Assembly: GCA_963809765.1 (NCBI GenBank)
Contig: CAWEKT010000003.1
Location: forward strand, 992,001-1,056,000
Direction: 5' to 3'
Origin: JACVRM01 sp963809765
Lineage (GTDB): Bacteria > Actinomycetota > Thermoleophilia > Gaiellales > Gaiellaceae
Length of the DNA: 64,000 bases
Shown: piece by piece, positions 53,423 to 62,366 of the stretch
Position numbering within the stretch: position 1 is the stretch's first letter
Layout: each line of letters opens with the position of its first letter
Notes under the pieces: generated by a model
The model's database searches: none
What the model saw: the letters and a program-made list of their open reading frames with translations, nothing else
Told to the model about the DNA's origin: nothing
Position numbers and translations under genes: made by a program

Positions 53423-54518
53423 ATGACATCCGGGATTGCTCAAGCAGCAGCGGCTCTGGCGGCGACGTCGGCTCTCGGCGCGGGCTCGTTCGCCGTGATG
53501 TCGCCGCTCGAGGACCCGCTTCCGGACGCGCAGGCAGCCGGGATCGTCGCCGAGCAGACCGGTCTCGGCCGCGCGGACGTTCGCCGCGCAGCGCTCGAGG
53601 CATCGCGCCTCGCGCCGGGCCAGGTCGGACGCGCCGCCCTGGCCACGGGGTCAGTCAGCTCGGACGAGCTGGCCGACGGCTCCGTCACCTCCGACAAGGT
53701 GCTCGACGGATCGCTCACCGACATCGACTTCGCCGAGGGAACGCTTCCTCCAGGGCCTGCCGGCCCGCCAGGAGCCGACGGTTCGAACGGGGCCGACGGT
53801 TCGAACGGCGCCGACGGCCAGCCGGGCGCCGACGGCGAGCGCGGCGCGCAGGGTCTCGAGGGCCCACAGGGACTTCAGGGAATGAACGGGTCGGATGGCG
53901 CCGACGGCGCCGACGGCCTGCAGGGGCCGCCCGGCCTGCAGGGCCTCCAGGGGCTGATCGGCCCGGCCGGCCCACAGGGCGAGCGCGGAGCCCCCGGCGC
54001 GGACGGCGCCCAGGGCGCCGGCCGGCGCGCAGGGGCCCAAGGGCGATGACGGCCCGCAGGGGCCGCAGGGCGCGACCGGACCCGCCGGCCCGCAGGGGCC
54101 TGCCGGCCCCGAGGGTCCTGCCGGTCAGCAGGGCCCGCCCGGCCTGTCCCACGCGACGCAGGTGCACCGCGACGGCGACGTGATGCTGCCGGAGGACGTC
54201 GAGGTCGTCGTCGCCACCATGGCGGGCCTCGCGCCGGGCTCGTACGCCATCTTCGCCAAGACCACGGTCGTCGGTGACGTCGGCGGCGCCGACGGCACTC
54301 GGTGCACGCTCACGGCCGACGGCAGCACCGACTACGCCGAGACGGAGGACAAGGTCGACCGCGCCACGCTCTCGACCCACGCTCTCGCCACCTTCGGCGG
54401 CACGGGCGTCGCCACGCTGAGCTGCCTCCACACCGGCAAGAAGAACCCGGTCGCCCGGCAGACGAAGATCATCGCGATCCGCATCGACTCGGTCGTCAGC
54501 TCTGCGGTGACGGGTTGA
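53423..54518 (+). CDS. Collagen-like repeat protein (one +1 shift)
   Basis: About 364 residues. A hydrophobic N-terminus (IAQAAAALAATSALGAGSFAVM) is followed by a small repeat region (VSSDELADGSVTSDKVLDGSLTDIDFAEG) and a Gly-X-Y region from about residue 114 to 232 (GPAGPPGADGSNGADG.., GPQGLQG, ..PAGPEGPAGQQGPPG). A +1 step near 54020 falls inside the Gly-X-Y tract. The C-terminal domain (VHRDGDVMLPEDVEVVVATMAGLAPGSYAIFAKTTVVGD, TLSCLHTGKKN) resembles a trimerising beta domain. Start codon ATG 53423 has no strong ribosome site. Bacterial collagens are surface or spore proteins; the site is unknown here. Confidence 0.8.
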
Positions 54519-55056
54519 CCATCACCGTCCGCACGCTCGCGCTCGTCGTCGGCCTCGTGCTCACTGGCGCGACCGCCGGGATCGTCATGCTCGTCCGCGG
54601 AGGCGGCGAGCGCGCGCCCGCCCCGAGTCTCTCCCCCGGCGCCCCGGCGGTCGTGACCGCCGACCAGCTCGCAGCGCTGAGCGGCGCCCGAGCCGGTTCA
54701 CTGGGCCGGCGAGCTCGCCGGACGCCGGCTCGAGCTCCGCCAGACGGGGGCAGGCACGTTCGTCCGCTATCTCCCGCCCGCGACGCCCGTGGGCGCTCCT
54801 CGGCAGACGCTGACGATCGCGACCTACGAGCTCGAGCGGGCGTGGGCGATCGCTCAGGAGGCGGCGCGCGAGCCCCGACGCGAAGCGCTCCAGCCTGCCC
54901 GACGGCCGCGTCGCCGTCTGGCGGCAGAGCCGTCCGACCAGCGTCTACATCGCGAAGCCCGGCTCGGACGTGCTCGTCGAGGTGTTCGACCCGAAGGCCG
55001 CCGAGGCCCGGCAACTGTCCCTCTCCGGCCAGGTGCAGCCCGTCTCCGGGGGATAG
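54515..55056 (+). CDS. Hypothetical membrane-anchored protein (two +1 shifts)
   Basis: From TTG 54515, overlapping the collagen gene stop by 4 bases. A membrane helix (VRTLALVVGLVLTGATAGIVMLVRGG) is followed by an outer domain: after +1 steps near 54693 and 54873, WAGELAGRRLELRQTGAGTFVRYLPPATPVGAPRQTLTIATYELERAW and then GRVAVWRQSRPTSVYIAKPGSDVLVEVFDP. About 180 residues. No family recognised; coupling suggests co-function with the collagen-like protein. Confidence 0.55.
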
Positions 55057-55060
55057 GCGA

Positions 55061-57365
55061 ATGAGCACCCGCCCCCTGCGCCCCCGCGGCGGGACGATCA
55101 TCTGGACGATCGCGGCGATCGTCCTCTCCGCCGCCGGTCTCGTCGCCGCCGTGACGATGCAGCTCCGGCGCGACGCCGACCTGGCGCGTACCCAGCAGCT
55201 CGCCCTCGAGCGCTTCCGGGCGCTCGTGATGGAGCAGAGCAGCCTCGAGTGGCAGGCGGTCGCGGCGCGCGGGGCGGCCGGCGAGCTCGTCGGCCCGATC
55301 CGCACCCGACGCGCAGAGATGGCCGCGGAGCTCGAGCGCTTCGAGGCCAGCGGCGGCACCCTCGACGCACGGATCTCGACCGCACTCTCGATCCACCAGC
55401 GTGCACTCCAGGAGGAGCTGCGGCTGCTGGCCGCCGGCCGGCTCGACCAGGCGCTTGCAGTCGGCGAGCAGCGCGTCGACCCCGCGCTCGACCGGCTCGA
55501 GTCGGCCCTCGAAGGGACGCTCGTCAACGTGAACCGACGCGCCCGCGGCGCGGCGTTCAACGCCACCGCGGCCACCGGCCTGCTGATCGCGCTCGCGGGC
55601 ATCTTCGTCACGCTCGTCGGGTTCGGCGTCCGGCAGTCCCGGCGCTCCGTCGCGACTGCGGACGAGCGGGCGCTCCGGCGGAGCGAGCACTGGTTCCGGT
55701 CGCTCGTGCAGAACTCGTCCGAGCTGATCGCGGTCGTCGACCCCGATACGCGCGTGAGCTACGCGACCGAGTCCAGCGTGCCGCTGCTCGGCTACCCGCC
55801 CGGCGAGCTCGTCGGCCGCCGGCTGGTCGAGCTCGCCCACCCCGACGATGTCGAGCAGCTGCAGTCGGCCGTGACGGCGAGCGCGCACGGCAGCCGCTTC
55901 GAGTGCCGGCTCTGGACGGCCGACCAGCAGTGGGTCGTGCTCGAATGGGCGCGCGGCGATCGCCCGGACGAGCCGGGCTGCATCCTGACCGGCCGCGACA
56001 TGACCGACCGCAAGCGGCTGGAGCAGGAGCTCCGCCACCAGGCCTTCCACGACGGTCTGACGGGGCTCGCCAACCGCGCGCTCTTCGAGAACCGGCTGAC
56101 GCTCGCGCTGTCCGGGCTCGCCCGGCGCGACGACGGCCTCGCCGTCCTCTTCGTCGACGTCGACGACTTCAAGACCGTCAACGACAGCCTGGGCCACGGC
56201 GCCGGCGACGCGCTCCTCTGCGCGGTCGGCGAGCGCCTGCGCAGCGCGCTTCGCGAGTCGGACACGGCCGCGCGCCTCGGCGGCGACGAGTTCGCCGTCC
56301 TGCTGGAGGGCATCGCCGACTCCGAGACGGCATTGCTGGCGGCCGACCGGATCATGGGCTCGCTCCGCGCCCCGTTCGACGTCGAGGGACGAATGCTCGA
56401 GGTGACAGCAAGCGTCGGGGTCGCCACCGCGTTCCGGGGCGGGACGATGGCCGAGCTGATGCGCAACGCCGACCTGGCCATGTACGAGGCCAAGCGCGCA
56501 GGCGGTGCCCGCTGCCGGCTCTACGAGGCCGAGATGCACGAGGTCGCGCTCACCCGCCTCGAGCTCGGCGGCGACCTGCGGCGGGCGATCCAGGAGGAGC
56601 AGTTCGAGCTGTTCTTCCAGCCGATCGTCAGCCTGGAGACCTCCGCCATCATCGGGTGCGGAGGCGCTCCTGCGCTGGCAGCACCCCGAGCGCGGCCTCC
56701 TGGCACCGGGGCACTTCCTGTCGCTCGCCGAGGAGTCGGGCCTCATCGTCCCGCTCGGCCGCTGGGTGATCGAAGAGGCCACGCGCTCGCTCCGCCGCTG
56801 GCAGGACGAGTTCCCCGAGCTGCCCTTCCACCTGAGCGCGAACATCTCCATGCGCCAGCTCCACGAGCTGGACGTGGTCGAGCACCTGCGCGGAGCGCTG
56901 GAGGAATCCGGGGTCTCGCCCAGCCGGCTGGTGATCGAGATCACGGAGAGCTTCCTCGCCGACGAGACCGAGGCGCCCCGCGTGCGGCTCCAGCAGCTGC
57001 GGGCGCTCGGCGTCCGGCTGGCGGTCGACGACTTCGGGACGGGGTACTCGGCGCTCAGCTACCTGCAGCGCTTCCCGATCGACATCCTCAAGATCGACCG
57101 CTCGTTCGTCGAGCACGCGCGGCGCAGCTCGCCGAGCCTCGCCCTCGTCCGGAGCATCGTGCGGCTCGGCCAGAGCCTCCACCTGGACATCGTCGCCGAA
57201 GGGATCGAGGACGCAGAGCAGGCGGCCCAGCTGCGCGAGATGGGCGTCGGCGCCGGGCAGGGCTACTTCTACGCGCGTCCGCTGCCGGCCGACCGCTTCC
57301 GCGAGCTGCTCACATCTGCCGGCGTCCTCGGCCGCCCGCGCGCCGGTCTGCTCGAGCTCTCGTAG
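55061..57365 (+). CDS. Membrane PAS-GGDEF-EAL cyclic-di-GMP enzyme (one +1 shift)
   Basis: About 767 residues. Two membrane helices (IIWTIAAIVLSAAGLVAAVTMQL and the later ATGLLIALAGIFVTLVGFGV) enclose an outer sensor region. A PAS domain follows (WFRSLVQNSSELIAVVDPDTRVSYATESSVPLLGY), then GGDEF: FHDGLTGLANRALFENRL, with an intact active site AARLGGDEFAVLLEG. The EAL domain shows AEALLRWQHPERGLLAPGHF (after a +1 step near 56658), LVIEITESFL, LAVDDFGTGYSALSYL and IVAEGIEDAEQA. Both catalytic motifs look intact, so it may both make and break c-di-GMP. GGDEF lacks an RxxD inhibitory motif directly upstream. Confidence 0.92.
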
Positions 57366-57368
57366 GGG

Positions 57369-57799
57369 CTACCCCGCTTCGAGCTTGCGGTCGAGGCGGT
57401 CGAGGAACCGCTCGGCCTGCTGCTGGGCGATGGGCCGCATCATCGAGCCGAACCGGCTGAGCGTGCCGCCGAGCTCGACGTCGGCCGTCCAGGCCATGCG
57501 CGTCCCGGCGGACGCCGAGGAGAGCTCGAAGGTGGTTTTGGCGGACACGCTCGCGCCGAGCCGCTTCCCGGCCGCCGTCAGGAGCGCCCACTCCGGCCGG
57601 CGGCGCTCGCGCAGCTCGAAGTCGAGCCGCAGCGAGACCGGCGCGCGCGGCAGCTTCATGACGGCCGTCCAGTGCGCGTCGTCGTGGACCTCGAGCGACT
57701 CGATGCCGGGCAGGAAGTCGCTCAGCAGCTGCGGATCGACGAGCGCGTCGAAGACGCGCTCGGGGGTGCGCCGAACTCCTTGGTGCCCCCGATCTGCAC
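57369..57799 (-). CDS. SRPBCC / CoxG-like lipid-binding fold protein (one +1 shift)
   Basis: About 143 residues from GTG 57799: VQIGGTKEF, then PERVFDALVDPQLLSDFLPGIESLEVHDDAHWTAV after a +1 step near 57775, and AWTADVELGGTLSRFGSMMRPIAQQQAERFLDRLDRKLE. This is the pattern of the carbon-monoxide dehydrogenase subunit G (CoxG) family in the START/SRPBCC superfamily. Cytoplasmic; ligand unknown. Starts 38 bases downstream of a terminator-like hairpin that ends a tiny upstream unit. Confidence 0.83.
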
Positions 57800-57836
57800 G
57801 GCGCGGACGCTACCCGCGCCGAGCCGCCGAAAACGC

Positions 57837-57865
57837 GGAGAGGGCGCCACTCGGACGCCCTCTCC
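57837..57865 (-). terminator. Terminator/attenuator of the leader unit
   Basis: Arms GGAGAGGGCG and CGCCCTCTCC (10 pairs, loop 9). On the minus strand it is followed by CGCGTTTTCGG, a short T-run, consistent with an intrinsic terminator lying between the 6-codon frame and the SRPBCC gene. Confidence 0.7.
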
Positions 57866-57892
57866 TCGGAAGCTTCCCCGTCCAGAAGCTGC

Positions 57893-57913
57893 CTAGAACG
57901 CATACGCCTTCAT
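57893..57913 (-). CDS. Candidate 6-residue leader peptide MKAYAF
   Basis: ATG AAG GCG TAT GCG TTC TAG with a perfect ribosome site GGAGG seven bases before the ATG (57925-57921). A promoter-like GTGACA-N17-TACGGT lies upstream and a hairpin with T-run lies downstream, so promoter, ribosome site, start, stop and terminator all fit within about 140 bases. Peptides this short are usually translated as attenuator leaders; whether the peptide itself matters is unknown. Confidence 0.5.
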   Translation of the reverse strand: MKAYAF

Positions 57914-57946
57914 CGACTTGCCTCCTGTCCGTGGCTTCCGTTCCGT

Positions 57947-57975
57947 ACCGTAGCCGAGATGTGACCGTTTGTCAC
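57947..57975 (-). promoter_or_regulatory. Promoter-like element for the leader unit
   Basis: Minus strand GTGACA (57975-57970), 17 bases, TACGGT (57952-57947): near-consensus spacing for a housekeeping promoter. GTGAC and GTCAC around the -35 also form a short dyad. Confidence 0.5.
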
Positions 57976-57991
57976 CCCTTGTCGTGGTTTC

Positions 57992-58663
57992 TTATGCCGC
58001 CTCGCCCGGCGGCGGGGTGAACGGCATGCCGGAGCCGTTCATCGGGGGCGGGCCGAAGGACCGCTGCGGCCGATCGGGCAGCTCGCCGTTGACGAGCGCC
58101 GTGACGTGCTCCTCGATCTCCGCAAGCCGCTCCTCCGCCTGTGCTTCGGTCAGGCGTCCGTCCTCGACCGCCTGGTCGAGGTGCTTCTGGGCGTCGGCGA
58201 CCATGGCGTCGACGAGCCCCTCGACCGACTTGCCCTTGTCCTTGGCGACGTCGGCCAGCGTGCTCCCGTTCTCCAGAGCGGTGCGAAGCTGGGCCTCGGT
58301 CACGCCGAGGTACGACGCGGCCGCGTCGAAGCCCGGACCGGGGCCGTGGTGGCGGCCGTGATGACCGGGGCCGACGCCGAGCAGCGGCAGCTCGCCGGCC
58401 TCGATCCGCTGCTTGAGCTCCTGGCCCTGCGCCTGCGTGAGGCGGCCGGCCTGGACGGCGGCATCGACGCGGTTCTTGAGCGCTTCCTGGAGCGCATTCT
58501 CGAGCTTCGCCGGGGTGACGCCGAGCTGCTTGGCCGCGTCGGCGACGATCGCGTCGCTCTCGGCCTTGCGGTCGTCACCCGTGGCGGCAATCGCCGCGCC
58601 GCCTCCCGCGATCGCGAGCGCGACCACCGTGCCCGCGGCCAACATGCGCTTCTTCCTCTTCAC
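57992..58663 (-). CDS. Exported His-rich protein with duplicated helical repeat
   Basis: 223 residues. Signal peptide (RMLAAGTVVALAIAGGGAAIA). Two related helical units begin LGVTPAKLENALQEALKNRVDAAVQAGRLTQAQGQELKQRIEAGELP and LGVTEAQLRTALENG.., the second longer with VEDGRLTEAQAEERLAEIEEHVTALVNGELP. Between them lies a His/Gly stretch (GPGHHGRHHGPGPG). No named family; the composition recalls metal-sensing envelope chaperones, which is only an analogy. It follows the mprB-like gene by 58 bases and has YTYAG half-sites in front. Intact. Confidence 0.65.
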   Translation of the reverse strand: MKRKKRMLAAGTVVALAIAGGGAAIAATGDDRKAESDAIVADAAKQLGVTPAKLENALQEALKNRVDAAVQAGRLTQAQGQELKQRIEAGELPLLGVGPGHHGRHHGPGPGFDAAASYLGVTEAQLRTALENGSTLADVAKDKGKSVEGLVDAMVADAQKHLDQAVEDGRLTEAQAEERLAEIEEHVTALVNGELPDRPQRSFGPPPMNGSGMPFTPPPGEAA

Positions 58664-58710
58664 TCTCTCCTCCTCTCGGACTCCTTCTCCCCTCAGGAGA
58701 CCAGGGTTCG

Positions 58711-58748
58711 CTGAGGAAGCCCTAAGACGAATCTGAAGAGTCGCTAAG
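58711..58748 (-). promoter_or_regulatory. Four YTYAG half-sites spaced 11 bases, in front of the His-rich protein gene
   Basis: On the minus strand CTTAG (58748-58744), TTCAG (58737-58733), CTTAG (58726-58722) and CTCAG (58715-58711) sit with starts exactly 11 bases apart, one helical turn, ending 47 bases before the start codon of the exported protein. They partly overlap the last codons of the sensor kinase gene, which encode DSSDSS. The same element occurs at 60828. Confidence 0.7.
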
Positions 58749-60104
58749 AGTCGGCCCCTGGCCGTTTCGGCCCGCGCCGGCGAGCCGCAGCGTCATGACG
58801 GTGCCGCCGCCCTCGGCCGCGGCGGCCTCGACGCCGCCGCCGTGCGCCTCCGCCACCTGGCGGACGATCGCCAGCCCCAGCCCGGAGCCAGGCATTCCGC
58901 GCGCGGCCTTGGCCCGGTAGAAGCGGTCGAAGATGTACGGCAGGTCCTCGGGCTCGATCCCGGGGCCGTGGTCGCGCACGCGCACCTCGTGCGGGCGGAC
59001 GGAGACCTCGACCTCGCCGCCGGGCGGGCTCCACTTGGCGGCGTTGTCGAGCAGGTTGCCGATCGCCCGCTCGAGCGACGCCGCCGAGCCGCGGAGCGGT
59101 GCCTCCTGCAGGTCGGTACGGAACGTCACCGCGGGCCGGTTGCGGCGCGTGCGCTCCACGGCGGCGGCGGCCAGCTCGTCCAGACGGACGTCCTCGGGCT
59201 CGTCGGTGTTCTGCTCGCCGCGCGCGAGCTCGATCAGCTCGCCCACGAGCGAGGTCATCTCCTCGAGCTGCTCGACCACATCCGCGAGCAGCCGCTCACG
59301 CTCGCCCTCGGGGAGCGGCCGCCCGGTGGCGAGCACCTCGATGTTGGTGCGCAGGCTCGTCAGGGGCGTCCGCAGCTCGTGCGAGGCGTCGGCGACCAGC
59401 TGCCGCTGGGCGCGCGCTGACTCCTCCAGCGCCCCGAGCATGGTGTTGAAGCGCTCGGCGAGCCGGCTGAGCTCGTCGCGCCCGCGGACCTCGATGCGCT
59501 GCGACAGGTCGCCCGTCTCGGTCACCGCGTCCGCGGCCGCCGTGAGACGGCGGATCGGGGCCAGCGCGGCGCCCGAGATGAGGAGGCCGAGCAGCGCCGC
59601 AACGGCGATGCCGGTGGCGCCGATGATCAGCAGGAACGTGCGCACGCGCGCGACCGCGCCGTCGACCTCGTCGAGCGGCCGGGCCACCTGGATCGCGATA
59701 CCCGGCCCGGGGCCGTACGGCACGGCGATGATCCGGACGTCCGTGTCCGCCACACGGGCGTCCCTGAAGTAGACGCCCTCGTTCTCGCCGCGCGCGATCT
59801 CGAGCGTCCGCTCGTCGACGGGAAGCTTGACGGTCGCTCCTCCTGGGAGCGCGGTGCGTCCGTCGGCGGCGACAGCCTGGGGATAGCCCTCGGCAGCGCC
59901 GAGCGGAGGGCCGTGGCCGAAGACGGCGCGGTCGATCCGGTCCGGAGGCAGCCGCTGGATCTCGGTCGCACGCTCGCGCAGCCCGTCGTCCAGCTCGTTG
60001 TGGAGCTGGTTGCGGACGACGAAGTAGGCGAGCACCGACGCGAGCACGATCGCGACCGCGACCGCCGCGGCGGCCACGAGCGTGAGGCGTGCGCGAAAGC
60101 TCAT
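58722..60104 (-). CDS. Sensor histidine kinase, MprB-like
   Basis: 460 residues, intact. Two membrane helices (LTLVAAAAVAVAIVLASVLAYFVV and FLLIIGATGIAVAALLGLLISGAAL) flank an outer sensor domain; a HAMP region (APIRRLTAAADAVTETGDLSQRIEVRGRDE) leads to the phospho-His VADASHELRTPLTSLRTNIEVLA, the N-box NLLDNAAKWSP and the G-boxes VRDHGPGIEP and GSGLGLAIVRQVAEAHGG. Overlaps the regulator gene by 4 bases. Arrangement regulator-kinase-HtrA matches mprA-mprB-pepD of mycobacteria. Confidence 0.9.
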   Translation of the reverse strand: MSFRARLTLVAAAAVAVAIVLASVLAYFVVRNQLHNELDDGLRERATEIQRLPPDRIDRAVFGHGPPLGAAEGYPQAVAADGRTALPGGATVKLPVDERTLEIARGENEGVYFRDARVADTDVRIIAVPYGPGPGIAIQVARPLDEVDGAVARVRTFLLIIGATGIAVAALLGLLISGAALAPIRRLTAAADAVTETGDLSQRIEVRGRDELSRLAERFNTMLGALEESARAQRQLVADASHELRTPLTSLRTNIEVLATGRPLPEGERERLLADVVEQLEEMTSLVGELIELARGEQNTDEPEDVRLDELAAAAVERTRRNRPAVTFRTDLQEAPLRGSAASLERAIGNLLDNAAKWSPPGGEVEVSVRPHEVRVRDHGPGIEPEDLPYIFDRFYRAKAARGMPGSGLGLAIVRQVAEAHGGGVEAAAAEGGGTVMTLRLAGAGRNGQGPTLSDSSDSS

Positions 60105-60775
60105 TCGGGCCTGAGCGCGTAGCCGACGCCGCGTACCGTCTGGATGACGCGCGGGCGGCCGGCGGCCTCCGTCTTGCGGCGGAGGTAGCCGATGTAGACG
60201 TCGAGCGAGTTCGAGGCGAAGCCGAAGTCGTAGCCCCAGACGCGCTCGAAGATCGTCGAGCGCGTCAGCACCTGGCGCGGGTTGCGCATGAACAGCTCGA
60301 GCAGGTTGAACTCGGTCCGGGTGAGCTGGATGGCATCGCCGTCACGCCAGGCCTCCCGCGTGCCCGGATCGAGCTCCAGGTCGCCCACCTGCAGGCGCTC
60401 GTTCGGCGCGCCGCCGGTGCGGCGCAGGAGCGCGCGCAGACGCGCGAGCAGCTCCTCGAGGGCGAACGGCTTCGGCAGGTAGTCGTCGGCTCCCGCGTCG
60501 AGACCGGCGACGCGGTTCTCGACCTCCGCGCGTGCGGTGAGCATCAGCACCGGCAGCGAGCTGCCCGTGGCCCGCAGCCGACGGCAGACCTCGAGCCCGT
60601 CGATCGTGGGCATGAGCACGTCGAGCACCAGCGCGTCCGGCTGACCGTCCGCGGCCAGGCGGGCGAGGGCCTCGTCACCGTCCTCGGCCAGCTCGACCTC
60701 GTAGCCCTCGAGCTCGAGCGCCCGACGCAGCGACTCGCGTACGGCCCGCTCGTCGTCCACCACGAGAACCTTCAT
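60101..60775 (-). CDS. Response regulator, MprA-like (OmpR family)
   Basis: 224 residues, intact. Receiver MKVLVVDDERAVRESLRRALELEGYEVELAEDG, phospho-Asp in DALVLDVLMPTIDG, LMLTARA and YLPKPFALEELLAR. Winged helix IQLTRTEFNLLELFMRNPRQVLTRSTIFERVWG to IQTVRGVGYALRPE. Probable target is the YTYAG array between this gene and htrA, and the copy in front of the exported protein. Divergent from htrA, 155 bases apart. Confidence 0.9.
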   Translation of the reverse strand: MKVLVVDDERAVRESLRRALELEGYEVELAEDGDEALARLAADGQPDALVLDVLMPTIDGLEVCRRLRATGSSLPVLMLTARAEVENRVAGLDAGADDYLPKPFALEELLARLRALLRRTGGAPNERLQVGDLELDPGTREAWRDGDAIQLTRTEFNLLELFMRNPRQVLTRSTIFERVWGYDFGFASNSLDVYIGYLRRKTEAAGRPRVIQTVRGVGYALRPE

Positions 60776-60827
60776 TCCGGCCCGAAGTGTGCCGCGCCAA
60801 TGTGAAGTTGCGTTAAGACGACGCCTC

Positions 60828-60878
60828 TTCAGGCAGAGTCTTAGGCGTGTCTTAGACGGCTCTCAGCGGGTACTTAAC
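60828..60878. promoter_or_regulatory. Array of YTYAG half-sites in the regulator/htrA divergent region
   Basis: On the plus strand TTCAG (60828), CTTAG (60840), CTTAG (60851), CTCAG (60862) and CTTAA (60873). Spacings are 12, 11, 11 and 11 bases. The array lies 53 to 103 bases before the htrA start and 53 to 103 bases from the regulator start, the right place for a divergent operator. Confidence 0.7.
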
Positions 60879-60930
60879 GCCCGTTGGTCCGATGCGGCCG
60901 ACGACAAGACGCGAAAGGACTGACACAGAC

Positions 60931-62087
60931 ATGAACAGCATCCGCCCAATGACCGCCGTCGCCGCCCTGGTCACAGCGCTCGTCCTCGGCGCCGGCACGG
61001 CCGCCGTCGTGACCACGGCGCTCGTCGACGACGACGCGACGACGACCCGCCAGGTGACCGTCACGAACGCGTTCCCGGCCGCGAGCTCGAGCGGCGGATT
61101 CACCGTCAACGACGTCTACGAGGCTGCGCACGAGTCGGTCGTCGAGATCGCGACCACCGCGAGCCAGGAGAACGAATTCGGCGGCGAGCAGCAGCAGCTC
61201 GCCCAGGGCTCGGGCTGGGTCTACGACCGCCAGGGCCACGTCGTCACGAACCAGCACGTCGTGAGCGGCGCCACCTCGGTCAACGTGACGTTCTCGAACG
61301 GCGCCTCCTACGACGCGCGCGTCGTCGGCACCGACCCGTCGACCGACCTCGCGGTGCTCGAAGTCGAGGGAGCGCCGGCGTCGCTCCTGAAGCCTCTGCG
61401 ACTCGCCGACTCGAGCCAAGGTGCAAGTCGGCGAGGGAGTCGTCGCGATCGGCAGCCCGTTCGGGCTCGAGCAGACGGTCACCGCGGGCATCGTCAGCGC
61501 CCTCAACCGCTCGATGAAGGCGCCGAACGACTTCACGATCAACGACACCATCCAGACCGACGCGCCGATCAACCACGGCAACTCCGGCGGCCCGCTGCTG
61601 AACCTGCGCGGCGAGGTCATCGGCGTCAACTCGCAGATCGAGAGCGAGAACGGCGGCAACGTCGGCATCGGCTTCGCCGTCCCCTCGAACACCGTCCGCT
61701 CGATCGCTGCGCAGCTGATCGAGTCGGGCGAGGTCGTGCACGCGTACCTCGGCGTCGGCGTCCGGGAGATTCCCGCGTCGGCCGCCGACGAGCTCGGCGT
61801 CGAGCCCGGCGTCGCCATCACCGGGGTGGAGCCCGATGCGCCGGCCGACGAAGGCGAACCTCCAGGCCTCGACCGGCAATCGCTCGGTCGACGGCGTTCC
61901 CTACCCGACCGGCGGCGACATCGTCACCGCGATCGACGGCGACGAGGTGACGACGTCGGCCCAGCTGCAGAGCGCGATCGACGCGAAGCAGCCGGGTGAC
62001 ACGGTGACCCTGACGGTCGTCCGCAACGGCGACGAGCGGCAGGTGCAGGTCACGCTCGACGAGCGCCCCCCGCGGGTCGGCGACTGA
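60931..62087 (+). CDS. HtrA-type serine protease, PepD-like (two +1 shifts)
   Basis: About 385 residues. Membrane anchor (AVAALVTALVLGAGTAAVVTTALV), protease domain with His in VVTNQHVVSGA, Asp in DPSTDLAVLEV, Ser in INHGNSGGPLLN, and a PDZ domain (GDIVTAIDGDEVTTSAQLQSAIDA). +1 shifts near 61418 and 61850. Works outside the membrane in envelope protein quality control, expected to be controlled by the adjacent MprAB-like system through the YTYAG array. A terminator stem lies 32 bases after it. Paralogue of the gene at 28972. Confidence 0.93.
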
Positions 62088-62119
62088 CGCAGCTCCTCGA
62101 CTGAACGCGAACCCTCCAC

Positions 62120-62145
62120 GGCCGCGGCTCCTCGGAGCCGCGGCC
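62120..62145 (+). terminator. Terminator stem after htrA
   Basis: Arms GGCCGCGGCTCC and GGAGCCGCGGCC, 12 perfect pairs around TC. Followed by GCCGCGTTTCC with only three T residues. The next 220 bases to 62366 hold no gene; a second hairpin GTGTC..GACAC (62318-62334) probably serves the convergent gene. Confidence 0.75.
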
Positions 62146-62366
62146 GCCGCGTTTCCGGACAGAGTGTCGGCCCGCCCACCCTGGGCTGTCACACATTCGG
62201 CACTGCACCGGCACTGACATGCGACCAGTTCGCCGGTACCGTCGGCGACGGGCGGGTGGTGGAGGACGCTCTCCCCTCTGGGAGGGTGGGGTGCGCCCCG
62301 AGCTGTCTCGAGAAGACGTGTCCACCGAAGACACGGGTGCCGAGCGGTCGTGGCGCTCGCGACGAC

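Noticed and set aside
53755..54130. GC-rich triplet repeats as a non-coding repeat array
   Set aside because: They translate continuously into Gly-X-Y collagen repeats on the plus strand.
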